Shown: positions 24,788 to 33,451, counted from the first letter of the stretch. The stretch: DNA of 33,987 nt from Alistipes sp. (GCA_017421945.1 JAFOHD010000023.1:1-33987), one strand, 5' to 3'. The notes: a model not told the origin generated them from the sequence alone. Numbers and translations: made by a program.

Positions 24788-26644
24788 TTATTTCTCCTCG
24801 GCCGCAGGAATCTCCATCTGGAAAATCTTGCGAATACGCTCCATGTCATACTTTTCTGAACGGTCGTAGTAGTAGATACCGTTCTGCTCCTGCTCAACAT
24901 CGGTGAGCTGAGTATAGCACCAGCCCCACATATTTGCGTTGAGTGACATCAAACCACGAACCTGGCCCTCCAAACGCTTGTAGAACTCCTCCTTGGTCTG
25001 AGGTGAGCTACCATAACCCCAAGCACCATCCTTAGCTGGATTAGCCTCCAGACACTTGATACCACCGAACTCGTCGAGAATGTATGGGATAGAGCCATCG
25101 TAGCGTGGGAATACGAATGGATCGTTCAATACTGGGCGGTTGAAACCTACATTACCACGATGACGTGCCTGAACAGATGGGCCACGAACAAACATCTTGC
25201 CACCATCGTAGATGATATCCTTCAGACGCTGTGGATCCTGCTCGTAGTGGTGCTCGGTCCAAATGTCTGTAAGAATCTGAATACCACCAGAAACGGTGTT
25301 TACAGGACGTGATGGATCGAGTTGCTTTGTCAAGGTGTAAACATCGTTCACAAAGCGTGGGAACTGAGTCTCATCTGGCCAGAACTCCTCGTTGAATGGG
25401 GTCCATGTTACAATTGATGGGTGGTTCATATCACGCACAACCAAATTGCGCCACTCGGTGATGAAGTTACGCGCTGCCTCAACGGCATTTGCATCCAAGC
25501 CCCAGCTTGGAGCCTCACCCCATGTAAGGTAACCGAGCTTGTCGGCCCAATAATAGAAACGCTCCTCAAACACCTTCTGGTGCAAACGTGCGCCATTGAA
25601 ACCTGCTGCCAACGAAAGCTCAATATCCTTCTTCAGCGCAGCATCGGATGGAGCAGTCCAGATACCATCAGGATAGAAACCCTGGTCAAGTACCAAACGC
25701 TGGAAATAAGGTTCGTTGTTGAGATACACCTTATTACCTTCGGTGTGAATCTTACGCATACCAAAGTATGACGACACCTTATCAACAACCTGACCCTCTG
25801 CATCCTTCAAGATAAACTCCACATCGTAGAGGAATGGTGACTCTGGGCTCCACAACTTCGCCTTCTTGATAGGGAGTGTCACGATTGAACCCGAAGCCAC
25901 CTTGCCACTCTGCGTAGCAACCACCTTCGAGCCATCCTTGACGTTGATTGTAAGTGTGTTAGCCGCAGCTGTACGACGCATGGTGAACTCCATACTCACT
26001 GTGCTGCGGTCGATGTCGGTAATATACTTTACACGAGAGATTGCAGCAGGAGCAACAGCCTCCATCCATACAGTCTGCCAGATACCCGTAGTACGTGTGT
26101 ACATACACTCGAATGGGCCATGACGCAACGACTGCTTACCGGCAGGCTGCATGCGTGAACGAAGGTCGCTCTTGGCATTAACTACAAGTGAGTGGGTGCT
26201 ACCAGCCTTTACGAACTTGGTAATGTCCACGGTGAATGAATCTGATCCTCCGAAGTGGCGATCGACAAATTTACCGTCCACATATATCTCCGACTCGTAA
26301 TATACAGCTCCGAACTGAAGCAGGACATCCTTGCCTGCCCACTCAGCGGGGATTGTGATGTTGCGCTGATACCAGATGCAAGGGATGAACTCCTTATGCT
26401 CAACACCCGAAAGTTTGCTCTCAGGTGCAAAAGGCACAATAATCTTATCCTGGAAACCCTTGCTGTTTCTTAAGCCTCGCTCCCAACCTGTCTTTACAGG
26501 GTCCAACGTATAAGTCCACTCACCATTCAGGTTTTGCCACGTCTCACGCTCGAACTGCGGACGAGGATACTCTGCACGTGGCACCTGCGCCATAGCTGCG
26601 ACACCCACAAAGAGAGCCACCAATGCTAATACCAATCTCTTCAT
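24788..26644 (-). CDS. Exported GH2 glycosidase, paralogue 2
   Basis: A 618-residue member of glycoside hydrolase family 2, most likely a beta-galactosidase given the operon, though beta-glucuronidase or another specificity is possible. The ATG at 26644 starts the signal peptide (MKRLVLALVALFVGVAAMA); the frame runs upstream through the hairpin at 26660 and that part is not coding. Domain order: sugar-binding sandwich (PRPQFERETWQNLNGEWTY, WYQRNITIPAEW), immunoglobulin-like domain (210-295), TIM barrel. Acid/base Glu419 is in WTPFNEEFWP and nucleophile Glu525 in YILDEFGGIK. The region 485-515 (VRGPSVQARHRG, NDPFVFPRYDG) differs most from the paralogue and may shape the substrate site. Confidence 0.9.
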   Translation of the reverse strand: MKRLVLALVALFVGVAAMAQVPRAEYPRPQFERETWQNLNGEWTYTLDPVKTGWERGLRNSKGFQDKIIVPFAPESKLSGVEHKEFIPCIWYQRNITIPAEWAGKDVLLQFGAVYYESEIYVDGKFVDRHFGGSDSFTVDITKFVKAGSTHSLVVNAKSDLRSRMQPAGKQSLRHGPFECMYTRTTGIWQTVWMEAVAPAAISRVKYITDIDRSTVSMEFTMRRTAAANTLTINVKDGSKVVATQSGKVASGSIVTLPIKKAKLWSPESPFLYDVEFILKDAEGQVVDKVSSYFGMRKIHTEGNKVYLNNEPYFQRLVLDQGFYPDGIWTAPSDAALKKDIELSLAAGFNGARLHQKVFEERFYYWADKLGYLTWGEAPSWGLDANAVEAARNFITEWRNLVVRDMNHPSIVTWTPFNEEFWPDETQFPRFVNDVYTLTKQLDPSRPVNTVSGGIQILTDIWTEHHYEQDPQRLKDIIYDGGKMFVRGPSVQARHRGNVGFNRPVLNDPFVFPRYDGSIPYILDEFGGIKCLEANPAKDGAWGYGSSPQTKEEFYKRLEGQVRGLMSLNANMWGWCYTQLTDVEQEQNGIYYYDRSEKYDMERIRKIFQMEIPAAEEK

Positions 26645-26659
26645 AATATACTTTAATAT

Positions 26660-26694
26660 AATAAAGGTCTGTGCGGCATACGCCGACACAGACC
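26660..26694 (-). terminator. Hairpin between the two GH2 genes (partial terminator)
   Basis: On the minus strand a 12-bp stem with one bulged A (26682-26694 with 26666-26677) closed by a 4-nt loop is followed by TTTATTATATT. It sits between GH2 paralogue 1 and 2, in the middle of an otherwise tight operon. No new promoter box is seen after it, so it probably acts as partial terminator or mRNA-stabilising end. Confidence 0.75.
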
Positions 26695-26712
26695 CATAAT
26701 TATTCATTTATT

Positions 26713-28527
26713 TTACTGCTCGTAACCCTCAGCCTTCATCTGGAAGATCTCGAACAAACGCTTTGAATCAAACTTCTCCTTACGGTTGTAGTAGTAAACA
26801 CCGTTCTGCTCCTGCTCAACGTCAGTGAGCTGTGTATAACAGAAACCGCAAATCTTGTCGGCGTGGTCAATGATACCCTTAACCTGGCTCTCCAAACGCT
26901 TGTAGAAGTCCTCGCGTGTAGGAGCAGCACCTCCATAACCCCATGAGTCACCGCCTGGAGTTGTCTCGGCACACTTGATACCACCAAACTCATCCAGCAA
27001 GTAAGGTACTGTACCATCGTAAACCTCAAGATTGATTGAACGACCGCAACGCTCCTGTGATGGGCCCTGTGGCTGATACCAGTGACCGTCCTTATAAAGG
27101 ATGTCGTGCAAACGCTTGCCATCCTGCTCGTAGCAGTGAGCTGTGCAGAAATCAGATACTACATACATACCACCTGATACTGTGTTGCAAGGACGTGATG
27201 GATCGAGCTGACGTGTTACATTGTAAAGGTCATTGTAGAAACGGCCTGCCTCGTAACCTGGAGCACCCCACTCCTCGTTAAGTGGAGTCCATGCTACCAA
27301 TGCTGGGTGGTTACGATCGCGAACGATGATGTTTGACCACTCAGAAATGAAGTTACGACCTGCTGTTACAGAGTTACTGTTCTTGTCCCATGAAGGCATC
27401 TCACCCCATACAAGGTAACCAAGCTTATCAGCCCAGTAGTAGAAACGCTCCTCAAACACCTTCTGGTGCAGACGTGCGCCGTTGAAACCAACAGCCTTAG
27501 ACATCTCGATATCGTGCTTCAAAGCCTCATCCGATGGAGCTGTCCATACGCCATCAGGATAGAAACCCTGATCCAAAACCAAACGCTGGTAGTAAGGCTT
27601 GTTGTTGAGATAAATCTTGTTACCTGCAACATGAATCTTACGCATACCTACATAAGCATCTACCTTATCAACTACATTACCTTCAGCATCCAGCACCTCG
27701 TAAACTACGTCATAGAGGAATGGATTCTCTGGGCTCCAAAGCTTCGCCTTCTTGATAGGCACAACAACTGGAAGACCCTGTGATGCTACGAAGTTACCCT
27801 TAGCAACAACCTTAGCACCATCCTTAACTGTGATAGCAAAACGGTTGCCTGATGGAGTTGTGTAGAATGTAGGAGTTACAACCAACTGACCGTTGTCGAT
27901 GTCGGTGTAAACCTGAACACGCTCCAAACCTGACTTAGCAACAGCCTCCATCCATACAGTCTGCCAAATACCTGTTGTACGAGTATAAGAGCAACCCTGT
28001 GAATAGTAGTTTGTACACTGCTTACCTCCTGGCTGGTTACCGCTGCGAATATCGCTCTCGGCATGTACTACCAAGCTGTGCTCCTTACCGTCAGCAACCC
28101 ACTTGGTAATGTCGAATGAGAACGAATCAGAACCGCCATAGTGACGACCTACAAACTGACCATCGATGTAAACCTCTGAAGTGTAGTAAACTGCACCAAA
28201 GTTCAACTTAACATTCTTACCTGCCCACTCGGCTGGAATCTGAATGGTACGCTGATACCATACACTGTTGATGAAGTCAATATAACCTACACCCGAGAGC
28301 TTTGACTCTGCTGCAAATGGGACTGTGATCTTACCATCAAAACCCTTGCTTGCATAGTAGTTACGATGAGTACCTGACTTTGAGAGGTCCAATGTGAATG
28401 TCCACTCGCCGTTCAAGTTTTTCCAATCAGCACGCTCAAACTGTGGGCGTGGATACTCTGCACGTGGCTGAGCAAATGACGCTACTGCGAAGAGTACCGC
28501 CAAAACTGTCAAAATTCTTGATTTCAT
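26713..28527 (-). CDS. Exported GH2 glycosidase, paralogue 1
   Basis: First gene of the galactoside operon, 604 residues, signal peptide MKSRILTVLAVLFAVASFA. It shares the whole three-domain plan and long identical stretches with paralogue 2 (AEYPRPQFER, GARLHQKVFEERFYYWADKLGY, CYTQLTDVEQEQNG). Acid/base Glu418 is in WTPLNEEWGA and nucleophile Glu513 in YLLDEFGGIK, so both catalytic carboxylates are intact. In the 480-505 region it has YQPQGPSQERCGRSINLEV where the paralogue has a longer, different loop. Periplasmic beta-galactosidase is the best guess; no lac-type length or partner subunit is seen. A near-consensus promoter lies 36 nt upstream. Confidence 0.9.
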   Translation of the reverse strand: MKSRILTVLAVLFAVASFAQPRAEYPRPQFERADWKNLNGEWTFTLDLSKSGTHRNYYASKGFDGKITVPFAAESKLSGVGYIDFINSVWYQRTIQIPAEWAGKNVKLNFGAVYYTSEVYIDGQFVGRHYGGSDSFSFDITKWVADGKEHSLVVHAESDIRSGNQPGGKQCTNYYSQGCSYTRTTGIWQTVWMEAVAKSGLERVQVYTDIDNGQLVVTPTFYTTPSGNRFAITVKDGAKVVAKGNFVASQGLPVVVPIKKAKLWSPENPFLYDVVYEVLDAEGNVVDKVDAYVGMRKIHVAGNKIYLNNKPYYQRLVLDQGFYPDGVWTAPSDEALKHDIEMSKAVGFNGARLHQKVFEERFYYWADKLGYLVWGEMPSWDKNSNSVTAGRNFISEWSNIIVRDRNHPALVAWTPLNEEWGAPGYEAGRFYNDLYNVTRQLDPSRPCNTVSGGMYVVSDFCTAHCYEQDGKRLHDILYKDGHWYQPQGPSQERCGRSINLEVYDGTVPYLLDEFGGIKCAETTPGGDSWGYGGAAPTREDFYKRLESQVKGIIDHADKICGFCYTQLTDVEQEQNGVYYYNRKEKFDSKRLFEIFQMKAEGYEQ

Positions 28528-28563
28528 AAATTGTTTTTATAATATTATAGGTTAATACTCGTA

Positions 28564-28594
28564 CAAATATACTTTATTTTTATGAATGCGCAAA
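28564..28594 (-). promoter_or_regulatory. Promoter of the galactoside operon
   Basis: On the minus strand TTTG (28591-28594), 19 nt of spacer and TATATTTG (28564-28571) match the Bacteroides consensus exactly. It lies 36 nt before the first GH2 start. A second TATATTTG at 28606-28613 has no good -33 partner. Confidence 0.82.
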
Positions 28595-28657
28595 ACCTTA
28601 AGCAACAAATATATTAAAACTTGTTATTTTCTTAACACTTAAACACTTTCACAAGCA

Positions 28658-29950
28658 TTAGAAGAAAATATACTTCAGGATAAACAACAACGCCAAAACA
28701 TACATCGTAGGCGTAATACGCTTGAAATTGCCACACAACATATTCAGCACCACATAGGTAATCATACCGAGCAGGATACCGTCAGAGATTGAGTATGCCA
28801 AAGGCATCATGACAATACATACGAATGCCGGAATAGCCTCTGCGTAGTCTGTCAATGGTATATTTTTCACAGGCTCAAGCATAAACAAACCCACGATAAT
28901 CAGCACAGGAGCAGTTGCGGCTGGAGGAATCGACAAGAACAGTGGCGAGAAGAAGAGAGCCACCGCAAAGCAGCAAGCCACCACAAACGCCGTCAAGCCG
29001 GTACGGCCACCCTGTGCCACGCCCGACGCACTCTCGACATAAGTAGTTGTTGTTGAAGTACCAATGCAGGCTCCCACAGTGGTAGCAACAGCATCAGCCA
29101 TAAAGGCCTCCTTAACGCGTGGAATCTTACCATCGGGAGTCAGCATATTGGCCTTAGTACACACACCCACAAGTGTTCCGATAGTGTCAAACATATCGAT
29201 GAAAAGGAATGTAAAGACCACCACCAGCATATCAAGCGACATAATATGCTCCCACTCGAATTGACAGAATATTTCCGAAATCGAGTGAGGCGCAGATACA
29301 AGCCCTGTATAGTTGGTGATACCCATTGGAATACCGATAATGGTAGTAACCAAAATTCCGATAAGCAATGCGCCACGAACATTCTTAACCACCATAACGC
29401 CTGTAACTATCAAACCAATAAGAGCCAACAAAGGACTACCTGATGTAATACCTCCCAATGACACCAATGTGGCATCGTTGTTTGCGATGACACCGGCATT
29501 CTGCAAGCCAATGAAAGCGATAAACAAACCTATACCGGCACCAATGGCATTTTTCAGCGACGCCGGGATGGCATTCACTATGGCTTCACGTAAATTAGTG
29601 AGAGTCAGCAGAATGAATATCAAACCCTCAATAAGCACCGCAGTAAGCGCAAACTGCCATGAGTAACCCATACCCATACATACGGTATAGACAAAGAACG
29701 CATTAAGACCCATACCCGGAGCCAGACCAAAAGGCAACTTTGCCCACATAGCCATAACCAATGTACCTACGATAGCAGCCAATGCCGTAGAGGTAAAGAC
29801 CGCCCCTGCACTCATACCATCAAGTTGTGCAAACATACCCGGATTCACAGCCAGGATGTAGGACATAGTCAAAAATGTTGTCACACCAGCCAATATCTCG
29901 GTACGAATGGTGGTCTTTGCGGGATCAAACCCAAAAAGTTTTTTAAGCAT
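28658..29950 (-). CDS. AzgA-type purine permease (NCS2 family)
   Basis: Inner-membrane proton symporter for hypoxanthine, guanine or adenine. The 430-residue protein has the AzgA-branch opening FGFDPAKTTIRTEILAGVTTFLTMSYILAVNPGM, read in pieces, and about twelve hydrophobic segments. Family marks: LPFGLAPGMGLNAFFVYTV, FTFLFIDMFDTIGTLVGVC and the re-entrant motif VGACIGTSTTTTYVESASGV. It follows the Tsx-like outer-membrane gene by 24 nt, and the pair would bring nucleobases across both membranes. The exact base cannot be told. No purine riboswitch fold was evident upstream of the pair. Confidence 0.92.
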   Translation of the reverse strand: MLKKLFGFDPAKTTIRTEILAGVTTFLTMSYILAVNPGMFAQLDGMSAGAVFTSTALAAIVGTLVMAMWAKLPFGLAPGMGLNAFFVYTVCMGMGYSWQFALTAVLIEGLIFILLTLTNLREAIVNAIPASLKNAIGAGIGLFIAFIGLQNAGVIANNDATLVSLGGITSGSPLLALIGLIVTGVMVVKNVRGALLIGILVTTIIGIPMGITNYTGLVSAPHSISEIFCQFEWEHIMSLDMLVVVFTFLFIDMFDTIGTLVGVCTKANMLTPDGKIPRVKEAFMADAVATTVGACIGTSTTTTYVESASGVAQGGRTGLTAFVVACCFAVALFFSPLFLSIPPAATAPVLIIVGLFMLEPVKNIPLTDYAEAIPAFVCIVMMPLAYSISDGILLGMITYVVLNMLCGNFKRITPTMYVLALLFILKYIFF

Positions 29951-29974
29951 ATCAATTTGATTTTAGAATTTGCA

Positions 29975-30715
29975 TTAGAATGTCCACTTTGCAGCTACCG
30001 TAGGGATAACATACAAACCCTTGGCAACGAAGTTATTCGACACCTCAACCTCGGTACCAACACTAAAATTGATTTTATCCCAGCCACGTATCTTGTTGAG
30101 ATTTACCCAGAACTGAGGCTCAGAGAGCAAAATGCACGAAGTGCCCTGCCAAGCACGATGCTCGCGCCAGAAATCTATAAAGCCAGAGAATGTACACCAG
30201 CCACCTGCGAAGTTAATACCCCACACACCTGTGATTTGGAAATTGTGTGTTGCCAACTCTCCTTCGGCATTGCGTGTGTGAGGGATGTATTTATACATCG
30301 CAGATAGCGACCATGTCTTACTAAAGTCTTTAGAGTGACCCGAGTAGGTCAAACCCGCTAACCAGCTGTCGTTAAACGTGCCTACGGCTTGACTACCACC
30401 GCCATTATACTCGGCATGTACCGACAACCAATTCCAATCACTCTCCTGCCAAAAGCAGAACTCTCGGGCAAGTTCCCAATAAGAACCCTTTACACCCGTA
30501 GAATAATCGAAGTCGATAAAGAAGAACGTACTACCGAATGAGTCGGGACGAAACATCTCGACAGTAGTTGTGAGAGATGGGCGACCATAAGAGCCGTCTG
30601 TCTTTTTCAGTTCATCGTAAATACCGTGTCCGAAATCGTAATGCAACTGGATATTCTGTGCCATTGCAACACATCCTGCCATTGCAAAAAAGACCAAAGT
30701 GAAAAGTTTCTTCAT
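29975..30715 (-). CDS. Outer-membrane Tsx-like channel (DUF5020-type)
   Basis: A 246-residue barrel protein with signal peptide MKKLFTLVFFAMAGCVAMA. The mature chain is made of alternating aromatic/polar strands (IQLHYDFGHGIY, GSTFFFIDFDYSTG, HNFQITGVWGINFAGGWCTF, KINFSVGTEVEVSNNF) and ends in a typical barrel signal, PTVAAKWTF, with terminal Phe. The opening plan and the FFFIDFDY strand recall the nucleoside channel Tsx. Next to a purine permease, a role in passage of nucleosides or bases through the outer membrane is likely. First gene of the two-gene unit. Confidence 0.8.
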   Translation of the reverse strand: MKKLFTLVFFAMAGCVAMAQNIQLHYDFGHGIYDELKKTDGSYGRPSLTTTVEMFRPDSFGSTFFFIDFDYSTGVKGSYWELAREFCFWQESDWNWLSVHAEYNGGGSQAVGTFNDSWLAGLTYSGHSKDFSKTWSLSAMYKYIPHTRNAEGELATHNFQITGVWGINFAGGWCTFSGFIDFWREHRAWQGTSCILLSEPQFWVNLNKIRGWDKINFSVGTEVEVSNNFVAKGLYVIPTVAAKWTF

Positions 30716-30757
30716 AGTACAACGTATTTATTGTTAATAACAAGCCTCTTTACACTA

Positions 30758-30787
30758 CAAAGATAACATTTTACATCAAAACTACAA
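30758..30787 (-). promoter_or_regulatory. Promoter of the purine uptake pair
   Basis: On the minus strand TTG (30785-30787), 19 nt of spacer and TATCTTTG (30758-30765) match the phylum pattern, 42 nt before the Tsx-like start. A second TAGTTTTG at 30777-30784 overlaps the spacer and lacks a partner. Confidence 0.7.
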
Positions 30788-30867
30788 CTATTTACGAATT
30801 AAATTACATACCTAACAAATTATTTCTTCCCCAATTACACGATTACACAGACCAACTCTCGGCACAC

Positions 30868-30902
30868 ATAAAAAAGGACAGGGCAATAAAAAAGGACAGG
30901 GC
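30868..30902 (+). repeat. Tandem 17-bp direct repeat over a terminator
   Basis: ATAAAAAAGGACAGGGC occurs exactly twice, at 30868-30884 and 30886-30902, one base apart. The second copy forms one arm and the T-tract of the terminator of the threonine dehydrogenase gene; the first is a spare copy further along the same transcript. Confidence 0.9.
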
Positions 30903-30920
30903 TAACCCGTAGCCCCGTCC
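30886..30920 (-). terminator. Intrinsic terminator of the threonine dehydrogenase gene
   Basis: On the minus strand an 11-bp stem with one wobble or mismatch (30910-30920 with 30894-30904) and a 5-nt loop is followed by six T. It lies 30 nt after the stop. The duplicated arm downstream could form the same hairpin again. Confidence 0.88.
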
Positions 30921-30949
30921 ACTCTCAACTATTACAATTATCTCTATCG

Positions 30950-31891
30950 CTAAAGATTCTTTTTTCTGATAGCCTCCAACATATCATCAGTCATAGATGA
31001 TAAATCCCACTGAGGCTTCCAACCCCACTCCTCACGCGCGCAAGTATCATCAAGGCTGTTTGGCCAACCTTCGGCAATACCCTGCTTTACGGGGTCGATA
31101 CGATAAGTCATCTTGAAATCGGGAATACGCTTGCGAATCTCGTTGTAGATGATATCGGGAGTAAAACTCATTGATGCGATGTTGAAACTGTTGCGGTGGC
31201 GCAACTTGCTTGGATCAGCCTCCATAAGCTCAACCATAGCACGCAAAGCATCAGGCATATACATCATATCCATATATACGTCACGCACAGGACAGACAAA
31301 AGTCTCGCCCTTCACAGCGGCGTAGTAAATCTCGACAGCATAATCAGTGGTACCACCACCAGGCAGAGTCACATTTGAAATAATACCTGGGAAACGTACC
31401 GAACGTGTATCCACGCCATAACGTGAATGATAGTAGTTTGACAACAACTCTCCCGTAACCTTGCACACACCATACATGGTATCAGGCTGCATGGCAACAT
31501 CCTGTGGAGTATTGTCACGAGGGAAATCACCACCGAAAGCACCGATTGAAGAAGGAGTAAAGACAGCACAATTGTACTCACGCGCAATCTCCAAGGAGTT
31601 GTTCAGCGCGCCCATGTTGATATTCCATGCGAGTTGAGGATTCTTCTCACCCGTAGCCGACAACAAGGCCACCAGATTGAAGATTGTATCAACGCCATTC
31701 TTATGAACTGTGTAAGCAAACTTGCTACGATTCAACACATCCAACTCTACAAACGGACCATCCTCCGCCAAACGAGCATTAGGACGCAAATCAGCAGCAA
31801 TTACATTTGAGCCACCGTAAATACCACGCAGATAAGTCACCAACTCAGAACCAATCTGACCGCCCGCGCCTACAATAAGTATCTTCTTCAT
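30950..31891 (-). CDS. L-threonine 3-dehydrogenase, SDR (epimerase-like) type
   Basis: Oxidises L-threonine with NAD to 2-amino-3-oxobutyrate in the cytoplasm, which is then split to glycine and acetyl-CoA. The 313-residue protein has the extended-SDR Rossmann start ILIVGAGGQIGSELV, the NAD ribose region ADLRPNARL, substrate-side TPSSIGAFGG, and the catalytic pair in MYGVCKVTGELLSNYY (Tyr, Lys). The YHSRYGVDTRSVRFPGIIS and GGTTDYAVEIYYAAVKG blocks are those I know from bacterial GalE-like threonine dehydrogenases. No kbl partner is in the window. A TATCTTTG box lies 25 nt upstream and a strong terminator follows, so it is monocistronic. Confidence 0.88.
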   Translation of the reverse strand: MKKILIVGAGGQIGSELVTYLRGIYGGSNVIAADLRPNARLAEDGPFVELDVLNRSKFAYTVHKNGVDTIFNLVALLSATGEKNPQLAWNINMGALNNSLEIAREYNCAVFTPSSIGAFGGDFPRDNTPQDVAMQPDTMYGVCKVTGELLSNYYHSRYGVDTRSVRFPGIISNVTLPGGGTTDYAVEIYYAAVKGETFVCPVRDVYMDMMYMPDALRAMVELMEADPSKLRHRNSFNIASMSFTPDIIYNEIRKRIPDFKMTYRIDPVKQGIAEGWPNSLDDTCAREEWGWKPQWDLSSMTDDMLEAIRKKNL

Positions 31892-31915
31892 AGTAGTTGT
31901 TCAATATTCTTTCTG

Positions 31916-31923
31916 CAAAGATA
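31916..31923 (-). promoter_or_regulatory. Candidate -7 box of the threonine dehydrogenase gene
   Basis: Minus strand reads TATCTTTG, 25 nt before the start codon. No TTG at -33 distance was found. Confidence 0.45.
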
Positions 31924-32062
31924 GTGTTTTTTATTATAATTTATCATCTAAAAACACTTTTTTCACATAATTATGCAAGAAAAAGGTCTCTCTGACTAAA
32001 AATACATCAATCAACCTTTATATAAAATTGGAAAAATCATTTACTGAAAACAAATTTTACTA

Positions 32063-32070
32063 TAACTTTG
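32063..32070 (+). promoter_or_regulatory. Candidate -7 box of the cyclophilin gene
   Basis: TAACTTTG fits TAnnTTTG, 37 nt before the ATG. The upstream -33 element is not recognisable in this AT-rich divergent gap (31892-32107). Confidence 0.45.
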
Positions 32071-32107
32071 TAGAGAATTATTAACACCTATTTTAATTTA
32101 GCAAACT

Positions 32108-32545
32108 ATGACATACGCAATTATTTCAACCGAGAAGGGCGACATGAAGGCCGAACTTTACACCGAGCAGACCCCTATCGCCGCACAGAATTTCATCAAA
32201 TTGGCACAGAGCCGTTTTTACGATGGTCTCACATTCCACCGAGTGATTCCAAACTTTGTGATTCAGGGTGGTTGCCCCATTGGCAATGGCGCAGGGGGTC
32301 CGGGCTACACCATCAAGTGCGAGACTTCGGCAGAGCGTCAGTATCACGACCGAGGTGTGATGTCGATGGCTCACCGAGGCAAGGACACGGGAGGTTCGCA
32401 GTTCTTCATCTGCCACAACCGCCAGAACACACAACACCTGGATGGCGTACACACATGCTTTGGCAAGGTGGTGGAGGGTCTTGAGGTGATTGACGATATC
32501 CGCCCAGGCGACCTCATCCTGTCGGTAACAATCGTTGAAGAATAG
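32108..32545 (+). CDS. Cyclophilin-type peptidylprolyl isomerase
   Basis: A 145-residue single-domain prolyl cis-trans isomerase without a signal peptide, so cytoplasmic. The cyclophilin core is complete: [19 protein letters not shown], the catalytic-Arg segment [25 protein letters not shown], then [19 protein letters not shown] with the conserved Gln-Phe-Phe, and [18 protein letters not shown], where the usual Trp of the drug-binding site is His. It aids folding of cytoplasmic proteins. The NAGPA-domain gene follows by 10 nt and is probably co-transcribed. Confidence 0.95.
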   Translation: MTYAIISTEKGDMKAELYTEQTPIAAQNFIKLAQSRFYDGLTFHRVIPNFVIQGGCPIGNGAGGPGYTIKCETSAERQYHDRGVMSMAHRGKDTGGSQFFICHNRQNTQHLDGVHTCFGKVVEGLEVIDDIRPGDLILSVTIVEE

Positions 32546-32555
32546 CCTCAACCGC

Positions 32556-33398
32556 ATGAAAAGAGTATCCACGACACTCCTTTTTACGCTCGCCGCATGT
32601 TTCTGCTGGGCCATATGTCCGCAGGACTCAATTCTTATTGCCAACGCCAAGTGGCAGACCGAATACTACCTAAAGAGTGGCATAACACACCGCCGCGCGC
32701 AAATTAAAGGGTTGTACGGCAGCATTCAATCCATAAACATTGTGGAGGTATGTCACTCAGGTAAGCACACCTATGGCATTGCAGGAGGTAATGGCATGCG
32801 CAGGACAAGCCGGCAGGCTCTTGACCACAATGCCATAGCGGCAATCAACGGAACATACTACAACATGCGCACTGGCAGTTCAGTCTGTTTCTTCAAGATT
32901 AACGACAAGGTGATAGATTCAACCTCAATGAGTGAGTTTCGTGGAAGGGTGAACGGTGCCGTGCGGGTTCGCAACCGTAAGTTGCAGATTCTTCAGTGGA
33001 GCCCTGAAATAGAGCAACACTATCGTGGTCGGCGAGGCACAGTGCTGGCATCGGGGCCACTGCTCCTAAAGGATGGTAAGCCGTGCGACTGGAGCGCATT
33101 TGGCAGAGATTTCATTCAGAGTCGCCACCCTCGCAGCGCGATACTTCTAACACGCCGCGGCGATGTGGTGCTGCTCACCGTGGACGGTCGCTCGAAAGGC
33201 AATGCCGACGGCATGAGCATACCCGAATTGGCATATCTTGCGCAACAGCTTGGTGCGGTTGAAGCAATAAATCTCGATGGGGGCGGTTCAACAACACTGT
33301 GGACCCGTGATGGAGGCGTACTGAACTACCCGAGCGACAACCGCCGCTTTGACCACAATGGAGAACGCAAAGTCTCAAATATTGTTTATGTAAAATAG
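32556..33398 (+). CDS. Exported NAGPA-domain protein (phosphodiester glycosidase family)
   Basis: A 280-residue protein; the ATG at 32556 starts the signal peptide (MKRVSTTLLFTLAACFCWA), while the open frame begins earlier at a TTG inside the cyclophilin gene. The domain is named after the enzyme that uncovers mannose 6-phosphate by cutting GlcNAc-phosphate diesters. Core pieces are AIAAINGTYYNMRTGSSVCFF, GTVLASGPLLLKDGK, RSAILLTRRGDVVLLTVDGR, MSIPELAYLAQQLGAVEAIN and the signature LDGGGSTTLWTRDGG. The bacterial substrate is uncertain; teichoic-type or glycan phosphodiesters are possible. It likely acts in the periplasm. Its pairing with a cyclophilin has no obvious meaning. Confidence 0.85.
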   Translation: MKRVSTTLLFTLAACFCWAICPQDSILIANAKWQTEYYLKSGITHRRAQIKGLYGSIQSINIVEVCHSGKHTYGIAGGNGMRRTSRQALDHNAIAAINGTYYNMRTGSSVCFFKINDKVIDSTSMSEFRGRVNGAVRVRNRKLQILQWSPEIEQHYRGRRGTVLASGPLLLKDGKPCDWSAFGRDFIQSRHPRSAILLTRRGDVVLLTVDGRSKGNADGMSIPELAYLAQQLGAVEAINLDGGGSTTLWTRDGGVLNYPSDNRRFDHNGERKVSNIVYVK

Positions 33399-33451
33399 AA
33401 ATTTATTGTAAATTTATATTGACATACAACATAAATTAAAAATTTATTGTA
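33399..33451 (+). repeat. Spaced 12-bp direct repeat in a promoter region
   Basis: AAATTTATTGTA occurs at 33399-33410 and 33440-33451, 41 bp apart from start to start. The second copy overlaps the TATATTTG box of the oxidoreductase gene. It may be a pair of regulator sites or a duplicated promoter; AT-richness makes chance possible. Confidence 0.6.

Noticed and set aside
28595-28657. Terminator after the purine permease gene
   Set aside because: Only a weak CTTGT/ACAAG pairing and a direct AAGTGTT repeat were found, not enough to call a terminator.
30716-30949. Purine riboswitch before the uptake pair
   Set aside because: The leader from the promoter to the start is only about 35 nt, too short for the known purine aptamer, and no three-way junction motif was seen.
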